From contig JAEXHR010000049.1 in NCBI GenBank assembly GCA_023449855.1, forward strand, positions 1-16,248: 16,248 nucleotides of DNA, given 5' to 3'. Positions 1 to 6,423 of this stretch are shown one piece after another. The DNA is from Pseudomonadota bacterium. GTDB taxonomy: Bacteria > Pseudomonadota > Alphaproteobacteria > Rhizobiales > Xanthobacteraceae. A model generated the notes under the pieces. The model saw nothing but the letters and a program-made list of their open reading frames with translations, was not told the origin of the DNA and did no database searches. How positions within the stretch are numbered: the stretch's first letter is position 1; each line of letters starts with the position of its first letter. The position numbers and the translations under genes are program-made.

Positions 1-47
1 CGGGGGCGGGGCGGGGGGGGGGCGGCCCCGCGCCCCGTTCGGGTCGC

Positions 48-598
48 CTAAACAAACAAGGCGCTCCGCGAACGCATCAGCGGGAGATCATTTTCGGTCC
101 CCGCGATATGGTTGAAGTAGTTCGTGAAAATGCTGAGTGTGATGTTCGCGACAGTCTCGACACCGGCCTCATGATCGGAACCGGCGTGGTGAGCGTTGCG
201 AGTTGAGCTGCCGTTGTCTGGCCACGTAGGCGAACGACTTCGCATGCGACGCCCGACAGAGCGGCGGTCTTGGGATATGACGATCTGCCAATCAAATTCC
301 TGGCCATTTCGTCGGACGAAAGACCTGCTCCCTTGCCGCGTCCCGTATGCACCGAAGCGCAATAATCGCACACATTGGCACCGGCGACAGCGAGCGCAAT
401 CTGCTTGCGGTTCACATTTGACAGGTTTCGTGCGGCGAGTGCTCCGGCAACTCCAAGATAACCACTGCGCCCGGCCGGTGATTGCGCCATGGTGGCAAGA
501 ATATTGGGCATGCCGCCGGTCTGTTTCTTGACCGCATTTAGCAGGTCTTGGGTTTTCGACGGCGCAGACGCGGCATCAGTCTGGGGAATGGTCTCCAC
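48..598 (-). pseudogene. AhpD-like / carboxymuconolactone decarboxylase family protein, frameshifted
   Basis: AhpD-type proteins use a thiol pair in peroxide or hydroperoxide defence. The first reading frame starts at a GTG at 598, preceded by GGAG seven bases upstream, and carries the family motif C-x-x-C-x-x-x-H (NVCDYCASVH, Cys77, Cys80, His84) followed by GKGAGLS. Near positions 190-200 this frame loses family character and becomes Ser/Arg-rich. The next frame continues what the family expects, with VETVANITLSIFTNYFNHIAGTE, and stays open to a stop at 48. The break is therefore a frameshift within the last quarter of the gene, either real decay or a sequencing error near a contig end. The thiol motif lies in the intact part. 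The gene is divergent from the AraC-type regulator at 784, its likely controller. Confidence 0.75.
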
Positions 599-783
599 GA
601 CAAATCTCCGTGCAGTTCCTGGCGAAGGGTTAGCAAGTCCGTCGACGCTTGATTGCGCGTCGGTGGGAGGTAACGCAATGCGGTGGTATCATTTTGCGAC
701 TTCTGGTCAATTCGTTGGGATGACCTGCAACGTTTCGCGAATAGTCTTGTGGACTTAACGAGCGCCGGTGCTAAGCAACCAGC
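599..783. promoter_or_regulatory. Divergent intergenic region between AhpD-like gene and AraC-type regulator
   Basis: This 185-bp spacer must hold the promoters of both divergent genes and probably the regulator's binding site, as is usual for an AraC-family gene paired with its target. I could not pick out a convincing operator repeat or a strong -35/-10 pair by eye, so only the role of the region is inferred. The ribosome binding site on the AhpD side is visible; the AraC side has none that is strong. Confidence 0.35.
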
Positions 784-1719
784 ATGACCGATGTACTCAG
801 CGACGTGCTCGACACAGTAGCACTGAAAGCCACAATTTACTTTCGCACCGATTTTTACCCGGCGTTTAATATCGCCGTCCCTAGCTACAGGCGTGCAGCG
901 CGCTTTCACCTAGTGGTACAAGGGACGTGCTACGTCACCCTCGCCGATGGGACGCGCACAAAGTTGCGAGCTGGCGATCTTGCCCTTGTTCCCGGCGGCG
1001 CTGGCCATTTGCTGTCGAGCAGCGAAACCGTTGAAGGGCAACCGCTTGGCGATGTCATACAGCAAGCAGGCTTCACCGGCTCGGGGCCGTTCATCGTCGG
1101 GAGCGGCGAAGCCGGCGAATCCTGCCAAATGGTATGCGGCCATTTCTCCTTTGCCGATGGTGCAGACCACCCGTTGCTACGTTCGATACCGGACTTGTTG
1201 CATGTTACCGCAGCGGACCGTGCATCACGGCCCATGCTTGACGACGTTCTGCGCCTGCTTGTGCGCCGCATGTTTGAGGGCGAACCGGGAGCCACAGCTA
1301 GCGTCAGCCGCCTGTCCGAGGTGCTGTTCATCGAGGCGATACACGCCGGCATCGCGCAGGCGCCCGAAATCAGCCGTTTGATTTCCGCTGTCTACGACCC
1401 TCAGATCGGCAAGGCACTCAGCCTCATTCACGGTGATGTCGCCCATGGATGGACTGTCGAAAGCCTAGCGGCGGCCGTGGGGATGTCGCGCAGCCGCTTT
1501 GCCGAGCGCTTTCGCGAGCTGGTTGGCAGTGGCCCGATGGCGTATATAGTGGACTGGAGGCTTCAGCGTGCGCTCAACCTACTCGCGGAAAGCAATGTCC
1601 CGATAAAGACGGTTGCCAATCGCGTTGGCTATCGCTCGGCTGCCGCTTTCACGCGCGCGTTTTCAGAGCGCTTCGGCTGTTCGCCCAAAGAGCGAAGGAT
1701 GAGCAGCAACGCAGCGTAG
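784..1719 (+). CDS. AraC-family transcriptional regulator with N-terminal cupin domain
   Basis: This is a cytoplasmic DNA-binding regulator of 311 residues. Residues about 36-80 have the cupin pattern of the Cupin_6-type sensor domain (FHLVVQGTCYVTL, then LRAGDLALVPGGAGH). The C-terminal domain has two helix-turn-helix units: residues about 224-243 (TVESLAAAVGMSRSRFAERF) and 274-294 (IKTVANRVGYRSAAAFTRAF), ending with the family hallmark FGCSPKERR. The length is normal. The ATG at 784 has only a weak Shine-Dalgarno. The neighbour in divergent orientation is an AhpD-like gene, a frequent partner of this regulator type, so it probably activates that gene in response to a small ligand or oxidant. 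The ligand cannot be told from the sequence. If the AhpD gene is truly broken, the regulator may have lost its local target. Confidence 0.88.
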   Translation: MTDVLSDVLDTVALKATIYFRTDFYPAFNIAVPSYRRAARFHLVVQGTCYVTLADGTRTKLRAGDLALVPGGAGHLLSSSETVEGQPLGDVIQQAGFTGSGPFIVGSGEAGESCQMVCGHFSFADGADHPLLRSIPDLLHVTAADRASRPMLDDVLRLLVRRMFEGEPGATASVSRLSEVLFIEAIHAGIAQAPEISRLISAVYDPQIGKALSLIHGDVAHGWTVESLAAAVGMSRSRFAERFRELVGSGPMAYIVDWRLQRALNLLAESNVPIKTVANRVGYRSAAAFTRAFSERFGCSPKERRMSSNAA

Positions 1720-1928
1720 AAGTGGCGAAGCCATCGCGGTCGACCGCATAAACTAATTCTTGCTTTTGCTTAATCAACTCGTCGAGCCTGTTCATGACTT
1801 TTAGAATATTGATGTATTTTCCCGAATTCAAACTATTGATAGGCGATCTAATCAGCCGGTGACGAAAGATACGGCAAATGCTGCATCTGAGCAATAGGGT
1901 GGTGCATGGGCGTCAGACCTGAATACGC

Positions 1929-2459
1929 CTAGGGTCCCGCATCCTCGAGCAATTCCAGTCGCCGCGTGAAGTTATCAGGCTCCCCGACATGCAACTCGAG
2001 AAAGCGATTGGCCTCTTTGACAATCCGCGCCTCTACCACCGCTTCGCGGTCGATTCTTGCCTGGGCGTGGAGCCACTCGGTGACTTCCAGCCAATCCCAG
2101 AGAGGACTGTTGGAGGTGACGCGCGCAACCGGACTGGGGAAGCCCGAGCCCCGTTCCGCCTTGGTATAGAGCGAGATCGCCTGACGGGTGAGGCCTGAGC
2201 GCTCGGCAATATCACTGAGGTTCACCAGATAATCCGGCTCGACCCGTTCGATCTTGGCACCCGTTTGGAGTATATCCTTATAAGCGGTTGTAACAGCTTT
2301 GGAAAATGACACAGCTTCACGGGCGAACTCGGCGATGATCACGCCCTTCTGGAACGAAAGCGTCGCGTCGTCGCAACCGGCCTCGAAGAAGCGATCTTCG
2401 TAGCCGTCCGCCTCGGGATCGAGGCCGGAGGCTACAATGGTGAACTCATGCGTCTTCAT
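1929..2459 (-). CDS. Helix-turn-helix protein, probable antitoxin of a two-gene module
   Basis: The ATG at 2459 is chosen over the longer frame from 2489 because GGAG sits just upstream and only five bases separate it from the stop of the preceding small gene. The product is 176 residues. Residues 1-75 form an acidic N-terminal region starting MKTHEFTIVASGLDPEAD. Residues about 79-100 read as a helix-turn-helix (LSDIAERSGLTRQAISLY), followed by a winged part with the WDWLEVTEWL motif (121-130), which recalls MerR/excisionase-type DNA binding. Tight coupling to a small HicA-like protein upstream, and a palindrome at the promoter, suggest an antitoxin that represses its own operon. It could instead be a plain regulator. 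I recognise the pair as recurrent in proteobacteria but cannot name a characterised member. Confidence 0.65.
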   Translation of the reverse strand: MKTHEFTIVASGLDPEADGYEDRFFEAGCDDATLSFQKGVIIAEFAREAVSFSKAVTTAYKDILQTGAKIERVEPDYLVNLSDIAERSGLTRQAISLYTKAERGSGFPSPVARVTSNSPLWDWLEVTEWLHAQARIDREAVVEARIVKEANRFLELHVGEPDNFTRRLELLEDAGP

Positions 2460-2464
2460 CTCAC

Positions 2465-2698
2465 TCACTCCGCTTGCCCGTGCGGGCACCGCGCCACATC
2501 CCGTCGTATAGCCTTGGCATGGTTCTCCGCATTACGCGGCGTGCTCCATACCGAGACCATGCAACCGTCCCGGTCAGCCCAAGCGCAGTAGAGCCGCCCC
2601 CAGGCGTGGCCACTGATCGGAACGACCCGCCAGCCCAGCGTTTCCGCATGGGCAACAGCCGCTTCAATCTCCTTGTTCGGATGGCGTGGCCTAGCCAT
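2465..2698 (-). CDS. Small HicA-like protein, probable toxin of a two-gene module
   Basis: The product is 77 residues. The ATG at 2698 is set by a perfect TAAGGAGGT Shine-Dalgarno at 2706-2714. The layout resembles the small dsRBD-like fold of HicA mRNA interferases: an N-terminal helix (NKEIEAAVAHAETLGW), then a turn with a conserved-looking histidine (ISGHAWGRLYC, His31) where HicA proteins have their catalytic His, then beta-strand-like VSVWSTP and a basic helix ending CPHG. This similarity is by eye and is not proof of toxicity. The gene is first in an operon with a helix-turn-helix gene five bases downstream, the toxin-first order seen in hicAB. It sits between the integrase and the rest of the mobile element, a usual place for stabilising modules. 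Confidence 0.6.
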   Translation of the reverse strand: MARPRHPNKEIEAAVAHAETLGWRVVPISGHAWGRLYCAWADRDGCMVSVWSTPRNAENHAKAIRRDVARCPHGQAE

Positions 2699-2722
2699 TC
2701 AACCGACCTCCTTATCGCCATT

Positions 2723-2742
2723 CCGTTGACAAATGTCAACGG
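2723..2742 (-). promoter_or_regulatory. Palindromic operator overlapping -35 of the toxin-antitoxin-like operon
   Basis: Two perfect 9-bp arms, CCGTTGACA and TGTCAACGG, flank a 2-bp AA spacer. Read on the minus strand the palindrome contains TTGACA (2739-2734), a perfect -35. Seventeen bases downstream is GATAAG (2716-2711), a 4/6 match to the -10. A protein bound here would block the promoter, as expected for self-repression by the antitoxin. The -10 abuts the Shine-Dalgarno, so a transcript from this promoter would have a leader of only a few bases; another -10 cannot be excluded. Confidence 0.65.
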
Positions 2743-2850
2743 CATTTGCGGTGCTGCTTTGTTGCACTGCCCTGCTGCTCCGCTGCGTTCATCGTGGGCC
2801 AAGAGGCGCAGCAAGCCATGGGCTGGAATCAGACCTGGCGTTTCATTGGC

Positions 2851-4077
2851 CTATGTCGACAGGAGTGACTGCAGCTTCGCGTCCCACGCATCCAGAGCGG
2901 TGCGCTTCTCGTCGTCATATTTGTAGCGGTTGTAGATCCCCGCGACCCCTGCCCTTGTTCCGCTGATATGGTTGAGCACGCTTTCTGTAACTTCGACGGG
3001 GACCCTCAGCGACTGAAGATGGGTTGCGCCGGTTCGGCGGATATCGTGCAGCCGCCAGTTCGGAACCTCCACCTCTGCTGGGTCACCTCCCTCCTCGACC
3101 TGCTTCGCCTTCAGATAGGCAATCATGTCTTTGTGGAGCGCCGCCCTTCCCTTGAAGAATCCCGAGACGGGGGTCGTGCCGGTGGTCGTGAATACGAGGC
3201 CCTTGCGCTTTGGGCCCAGCAGCTGCAGCTCTGCCAAAGCGAGGCTTGTCAGCGGTATGACATGTTCCTGGTCATTCTTTGCCCGATCGGCCGGCAAGGT
3301 CCATCGGCGTGCATCGAGGTCGATTTCGGACCAGTCCATCTCGGCAACTTCCTGACGCCGTTGCATCGTCAGGATCAGCATCCGCACAAAGGGCCCCCAA
3401 GGCCATCCGGAATTCTCGGTCGCCCTCCACAAGGCGACGATCTCCTCGTCACTCAGCACCCGACGGCGCGAAGGGACGGCCTTTGGCGCTTTCATCCCGG
3501 CCAGCGGCGAGACTTCGATATCCTGTCGGTCGGTCGCCCAGTTGAATAGCTTGCGCAGCAGCGAGTGGATCTCCTTGCGCCGCGCCGGGCGATCGGAATA
3601 CTCGTCCAGCACCTTCACGATGTCAGCGCGGGTGATCTCATGGACGGGGCGATTGCCCCAGCGGGGAATAAACACGTTGTTGATCGTGCAATTCGCCGAG
3701 CCCCATGTCCCCCGCCAGTTCGGCTTGAGATAGAGCTCGACGAACCTCTCGCTGTACGTCCGAAAGTTCAGTGTCTCCTTTTTACGCTTCGCTTCACGCT
3801 TGGCTTCGACCGGGTCGATGCCCTGATAGACTTGGACCAGCAGCCGCTCGGCTTCCTTTCGTGCCGTGGCAGGCGTCCATGGGCTACCAACGGGCCCGAT
3901 TGTCTTGCGGCGCGCAGGCCCGCCGTCGACACGATATTGGAACACAAAGGACTGTGCTCCTTTTGGCGTGATGCGAAGTCCGAAGCCCTTCAGGCGGGGG
4001 TCCCACACGTAAATGTCGCGGTGCGGGTCCGGTATGACAGACTGGATTGTTCGCAATGTGATTGACTGATTCGGCAT
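2851..4077 (-). CDS. Tyrosine-type site-specific integrase (DUF4102 / P4-like family)
   Basis: This recombinase inserts and excises the mobile element at a tRNA gene. The N-terminal arm-binding domain (DUF4102 type) is visible in VWDPRLKGFGLRITPKGAQSF. The catalytic domain has an Arg in MQRRQEVAEMDWSEID, a Lys in DRAKNDQEHVIPLT, LHDIRRTGATH (H-x-x-R), a second His in LNHISG, and the nucleophile Tyr in GIYNRYKY near the C-terminus, so it appears intact. ATG at 4077 gives 408 residues, usual for the family. The frame also opens at GTG 4095, but that start overlaps a repeat unit and lacks a Shine-Dalgarno; neither start has a strong one. The gene begins about 160 bp from the tRNA-Lys-derived attachment site and reads away from it, as is usual for an integrase at the end of an island. 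Confidence 0.92.
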   Translation of the reverse strand: MPNQSITLRTIQSVIPDPHRDIYVWDPRLKGFGLRITPKGAQSFVFQYRVDGGPARRKTIGPVGSPWTPATARKEAERLLVQVYQGIDPVEAKREAKRKKETLNFRTYSERFVELYLKPNWRGTWGSANCTINNVFIPRWGNRPVHEITRADIVKVLDEYSDRPARRKEIHSLLRKLFNWATDRQDIEVSPLAGMKAPKAVPSRRRVLSDEEIVALWRATENSGWPWGPFVRMLILTMQRRQEVAEMDWSEIDLDARRWTLPADRAKNDQEHVIPLTSLALAELQLLGPKRKGLVFTTTGTTPVSGFFKGRAALHKDMIAYLKAKQVEEGGDPAEVEVPNWRLHDIRRTGATHLQSLRVPVEVTESVLNHISGTRAGVAGIYNRYKYDDEKRTALDAWDAKLQSLLST

Positions 4078-4091
4078 GATCTGGCGCTCGT

Positions 4092-4112
4092 CCACGTAAT
4101 CGCCACGTAATC
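4092..4112. repeat. Tandem CCACGTAATC repeats, candidate integrase arm sites
   Basis: CCACGTAATC occurs at 4092-4101 and again at 4103-4112, spaced by 11 bp, one helical turn. An imperfect inverted copy (GATTACGATGG, with one extra base) lies at 4122-4132. Short phased repeats between a tyrosine integrase gene and its attachment core are typical of arm-type binding sites. They also lie upstream of the integrase start, so binding there could control its expression. Confidence 0.45.
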
Positions 4113-4129
4113 AGATGTCGGGATTACGA

Positions 4130-4202
4130 TGGCGTAGCGAAGGGTAATCCACGGCGGATTTATTCCAACCGTTTCAAGCCCTTGAGCGTAGTTTGGCGTA
4201 GT
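4130..4202. repeat. GGCGTAG repeat family upstream of the attachment core
   Basis: TGGCGTAG occurs at 4130-4137 and 4194-4201, and GCGTAGT at 4186-4192 and 4196-4202, the last two spaced by 10 bp. This second helically phased set lies between the CCACGTAATC repeats and the tRNA-derived core. A role as binding sites for integrase, excisionase or a host architectural protein is inferred from position only. Confidence 0.35.
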
Positions 4203-4235
4203 ATTGGAAAGGAACGAAAAGGGTCCAAAGCTCCG

Positions 4236-4280
4236 CTCTTAATCAGCGGGTCCTAGGTTCGAGCCCTAGTGCGTCCACCA
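4236..4280 (+). other. Attachment site: 3' half of tRNA-Lys(CTT), element boundary
   Basis: The 45 bp match the 3' part of a tRNA. They hold anticodon loop CTCTTAA, the 3' anticodon strand TCAGC, a T arm with CTAGG/CCTAG stem around TTCGAGC, an acceptor 3' strand TGCGTCC, then A and CCA. The bases upstream hold no D arm or 5' acceptor strand, and CTCCG cannot pair with TCAGC, so this is not a whole tRNA. Such a partial copy beside an integrase is the duplicated att site of an element inserted in a tRNA-Lys gene. Since the 3' end points right, the element lies to the left (lower coordinates) and the intact tRNA should lie at its other end. The far side, from 4281, should be the original downstream flank. 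Confidence 0.82.
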
Positions 4281-4802
4281 CATTTCCCTTTTTCGTAAAT
4301 CAGATACTGAGCTTGCGAGATCGGGCTATTGAGAGCATTTTTTTTGCTAAGCAGCTCTCTAGGTAGCAGAGCGCTAATTCGGCGCTGCAGTGCAGTGAAC
4401 GGTTCATGGCCTGCGCTCTGTCGAACTGAGCTTGAGCGAGTAATCGGCTCACCTTCCCGCCAGCGGCGCACGCTGGGATGGCAGCTCGGAAACTCAGGCA
4501 GCGCGGTGTCGTGCTGACAGCTAGGCCGCCCGAGCGCCCGATGGACAAGAATGACGCCCTTGGCTGGATGCCCTGCCAGCTCGGATACGCCCCATAGACG
4601 GTAAGAACGGTCAGACGGTTATTCGTGGAGGCTAAGAGCAGATTGGGGCCAGGGGCGCGATAGGCCTGGTGCTCGAACCGTCAGTCGCGCAGCACCCGCT
4701 CGATAGCGGTGTCGACACTGGTCCGATCACCGCACCGCTGAGCGCCTACCGCCGATCCGGTTTGCGTTCTGTTCCTTCGAGCGATAATATCGTCATCTGA
4801 CG
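4281..4802. other. Gene-free stretch right of the attachment site
   Basis: I find no convincing gene here; the open frames are short, lack family features and have no good ribosome binding sites. It holds an inverted repeat GAGAGC/GCTCTC (4331-4336 and 4354-4359) with a T-run inside the loop rather than after the stem, so it is not a clear terminator. The stretch may be worn-out remnants of earlier insertions at this tRNA site. Confidence 0.5.
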
Positions 4803-5633
4803 CTAAAGCATCTCGAGTGGACGGCGGTCGCGTGGCCTGGGAAATTCCGCATCGAGTGTCGCAATGTCGGCGTCGGAGAGCACGATATCTGCGGCCGCGC
4901 GGTTCTCCCGCACATGTGCAATCGAACTCGCTTTCGGGATGGCGATAAGGCCATCGTGGCGCAACGTCCAGGCAAGTGCGACCTGCGCAGGGGTTGCGCC
5001 AACCTGGGCCGCTACTTTGTCGAGGGCGGGATGGCTTGAGAGGCGTCCCTGCTCGACGGGACTATACGCCATCACTGGCACTTTGTGCTGGGCGAGCCAC
5101 GGCAACAGGTCCAACTCAGGGCCTCGACGGACGAGATTGTAGAGGATCTGATCGGTCACGCAGCCATCCCCGCCGGCAGCGATAAGCTCGTCCATATCGT
5201 CGGTATCGAGATTGCTGACACCCCAATGCCTGATTTTCCCCGCTGATTTGAGCGCCTCCAATGCCTTCACAGTCTCAGCGAGCGGCACCGATCCCCGCCA
5301 ATGGAGCAGGTAGAGGTCCAGCCGGTCGGTGCCGAGCCGCTTCAGGCTCGCCTCGCATGCATCGGCAAGGCGGGAGCGCGATGCGTTCTGCGGATATGCC
5401 TTGCTGACGAGGAACAACTGGTCGCGAACGCTGCCCAGCGCCTCGGATATCAGCGTTTCCGCCGCACCATCGCCGTACATTTCGGCGGTATCGATGAGCG
5501 TCATGCCCAGTTCGACACCGGCGCGTAGCGTGGCGATCTCATCGGATCGGCGCTCGGCACGTTCGCCCATCTTCCAGGTGCCTTGACCCAGTGAAGGAAC
5601 CACTTCCCCGCCGGGCAATGTCACGTGTTTCAT
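4803..5633 (-). CDS. Aldo/keto reductase
   Basis: This is a soluble NAD(P)H-dependent reductase of aldehydes and ketones, probably 276 residues. The ATG at 5633 (MKHVTLPGGE) is preferred over the one at 5699 because homologues begin here and AGGA lies upstream; the longer frame would start inside what looks like operator and spacer sequence. The catalytic tetrad is complete: Asp48 and Tyr53 in LIDTAEMYGDG, Lys78 in FLVSKAYP, His111 in YLLHWRG. The C-terminal cofactor part reads LIAIPKASSIAHVREN. It resembles the COG0656-type reductases. It lies 73 bp downstream of the TetR gene on the same strand and may be cotranscribed or have its own operator copy at 5702-5710. The substrate is unknown; carbonyl detoxification is the likely role. 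Confidence 0.9.
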   Translation of the reverse strand: MKHVTLPGGEVVPSLGQGTWKMGERAERRSDEIATLRAGVELGMTLIDTAEMYGDGAAETLISEALGSVRDQLFLVSKAYPQNASRSRLADACEASLKRLGTDRLDLYLLHWRGSVPLAETVKALEALKSAGKIRHWGVSNLDTDDMDELIAAGGDGCVTDQILYNLVRRGPELDLLPWLAQHKVPVMAYSPVEQGRLSSHPALDKVAAQVGATPAQVALAWTLRHDGLIAIPKASSIAHVRENRAAADIVLSDADIATLDAEFPRPRDRRPLEML

Positions 5634-5701
5634 GTGCTTTCGTCCTATGAGATGAGTTCGACTGTTCGGTCGGGGGGCAGATTGGCAGATGACCACCATG
5701 A

Positions 5702-5710
5702 AACGATCAT
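5702..5710. promoter_or_regulatory. Third copy of the AACGATCAT operator word
   Basis: AACGATCAT here matches the core of the two repeats between the TetR gene and the quinone oxidoreductase gene. It overlaps the stop codon of the TetR gene and lies about 70 bp upstream of the aldo/keto reductase start, a plausible place for an operator serving that gene. A 9-bp word can occur by chance, so the claim rests on the shared neighbourhood. Confidence 0.35.
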
Positions 5711-6327
5711 ATCGCGGCCGGCCATCGATCGAGCGCCATTTTGGCGATGGAGAGCAGTTCGTTGATCGTAGCGCCGTCGCGCGCCTGAACGGACATACCT
5801 TCCATGACCGTTTTGATGAATTTGCCTAGCACGGCCGGATCGGTGTTGGCCGCAAGCTCGCCCTGCGCGGCGCCGCGTTGCAGACGCTCGATCAGGAGGG
5901 CCTCCGCCGCGATACGCTTTTCGCGCAGCAGGCATTCGATGGCGGCGGACGCCGGCGAAACGGCTGCCGCTGCCGAATACATGAAGCAGCCGGCCGGCGT
6001 TCCAGGTTCCGAGAATGATGACGCCGCTCGTTCCAGCAGGCCTTTGACGGCCTCGTAGGTGGACAACGCCGGATCGTTAATGGGTGCATAGAGGTGGACG
6101 CTGAACGTCGCGGCGTAACGTTCGATCACCGCCGCAAACAGCCCCGCCTTGTTGTCAAACGCTGCATAGAGACTGGCGGCGGCGACGCCAGTCTCCGCCA
6201 CCAGATCGGCCATCGATGTCGCCTCGTAGCCGCGCTGCCAGAACAGCCGCACCGCCTTGTCGAGCGCAGCGTCAGTGTCGAACACACGAGGGCGACCTGC
6301 GCGGCGACGGGCTTTCGTCTCTGTCAT
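5707..6327 (-). CDS. TetR/AcrR-family transcriptional repressor
   Basis: The product is 206 residues, the normal size. A basic N-terminus (ARRRAGRPRVFD) leads into a TetR DNA-binding domain, with the helix-turn-helix at about residues 38-57 (SMADLVAETGVAAASLYAAF) followed by the typical DNKAGLFAAVIERY. The remaining all-helical part is the ligand-binding and dimer domain, whose inducer cannot be told from the sequence. The gene is divergent from a quinone oxidoreductase gene and is followed on its own strand by an aldo/keto reductase. Repeated AACGATC-type words lie at both ends. The simplest reading is a repressor released by an electrophile or quinone that then derepresses both enzymes and itself, in the manner of NemR-type systems. 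That role is inferred. Confidence 0.9.
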   Translation of the reverse strand: MTETKARRRAGRPRVFDTDAALDKAVRLFWQRGYEATSMADLVAETGVAAASLYAAFDNKAGLFAAVIERYAATFSVHLYAPINDPALSTYEAVKGLLERAASSFSEPGTPAGCFMYSAAAAVSPASAAIECLLREKRIAAEALLIERLQRGAAQGELAANTDPAVLGKFIKTVMEGMSVQARDGATINELLSIAKMALDRWPAAI

Positions 6328-6344
6328 CTCTGATGCACGATATG

Positions 6345-6410
6345 GAACGATCGATAAATAATATCTTGAAACGGGTGGTCCGCTCCCTTACAGAACGATC
6401 ATTAAATAAT
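6345..6410. promoter_or_regulatory. Paired 18-bp operator repeats between divergent tetR and oxidoreductase genes
   Basis: GAACGATCGATAAATAAT (6345-6362) and GAACGATCATTAAATAAT (6393-6410) agree at 16 of 18 positions. The AACGATCATT core is a palindrome with one mismatch. The left copy overlaps a possible TetR-gene -10 (TATTAT on the minus strand, 6363-6358). The right copy lies next to a possible oxidoreductase promoter (TTGAAA 6366-6371, 17 bp, TACAGA 6389-6394). Binding of the TetR protein at both would silence both genes. The promoters are weak matches and are less certain than the repeats. Confidence 0.6.
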
Positions 6411-6423
6411 CAAGGAGTCTCCA

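Noticed and set aside
1..40. Very G-rich start, possible G-quadruplex
   Set aside because: The run sits exactly at the window edge and looks like a contig-end or low-quality sequence artefact; no gene context supports a function.
2968..3549. Long plus-strand open frame opposite the integrase
   Set aside because: It is the complement of a well-supported integrase and shows no family features.
4233..4280. A possible tRNA with CCGCT/AGCGG anticodon stem and TAA anticodon (Leu)
   Set aside because: It would need a pyrimidine at position 37, and no D arm or 5' acceptor strand precedes it. The tRNA-Lys(CTT) 3'-half reading explains the sequence better.
4331..4359. GAGAGC/GCTCTC hairpin with T-run as a terminator
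   Set aside because: The T-run lies in the loop, not after the stem, and no gene ends just upstream.
4300..4548. Minus-strand open frame of 82 codons in the gap after the attachment site
   Set aside because: It has no recognisable motif, no ribosome binding site and a composition like random translation of GC-rich DNA.
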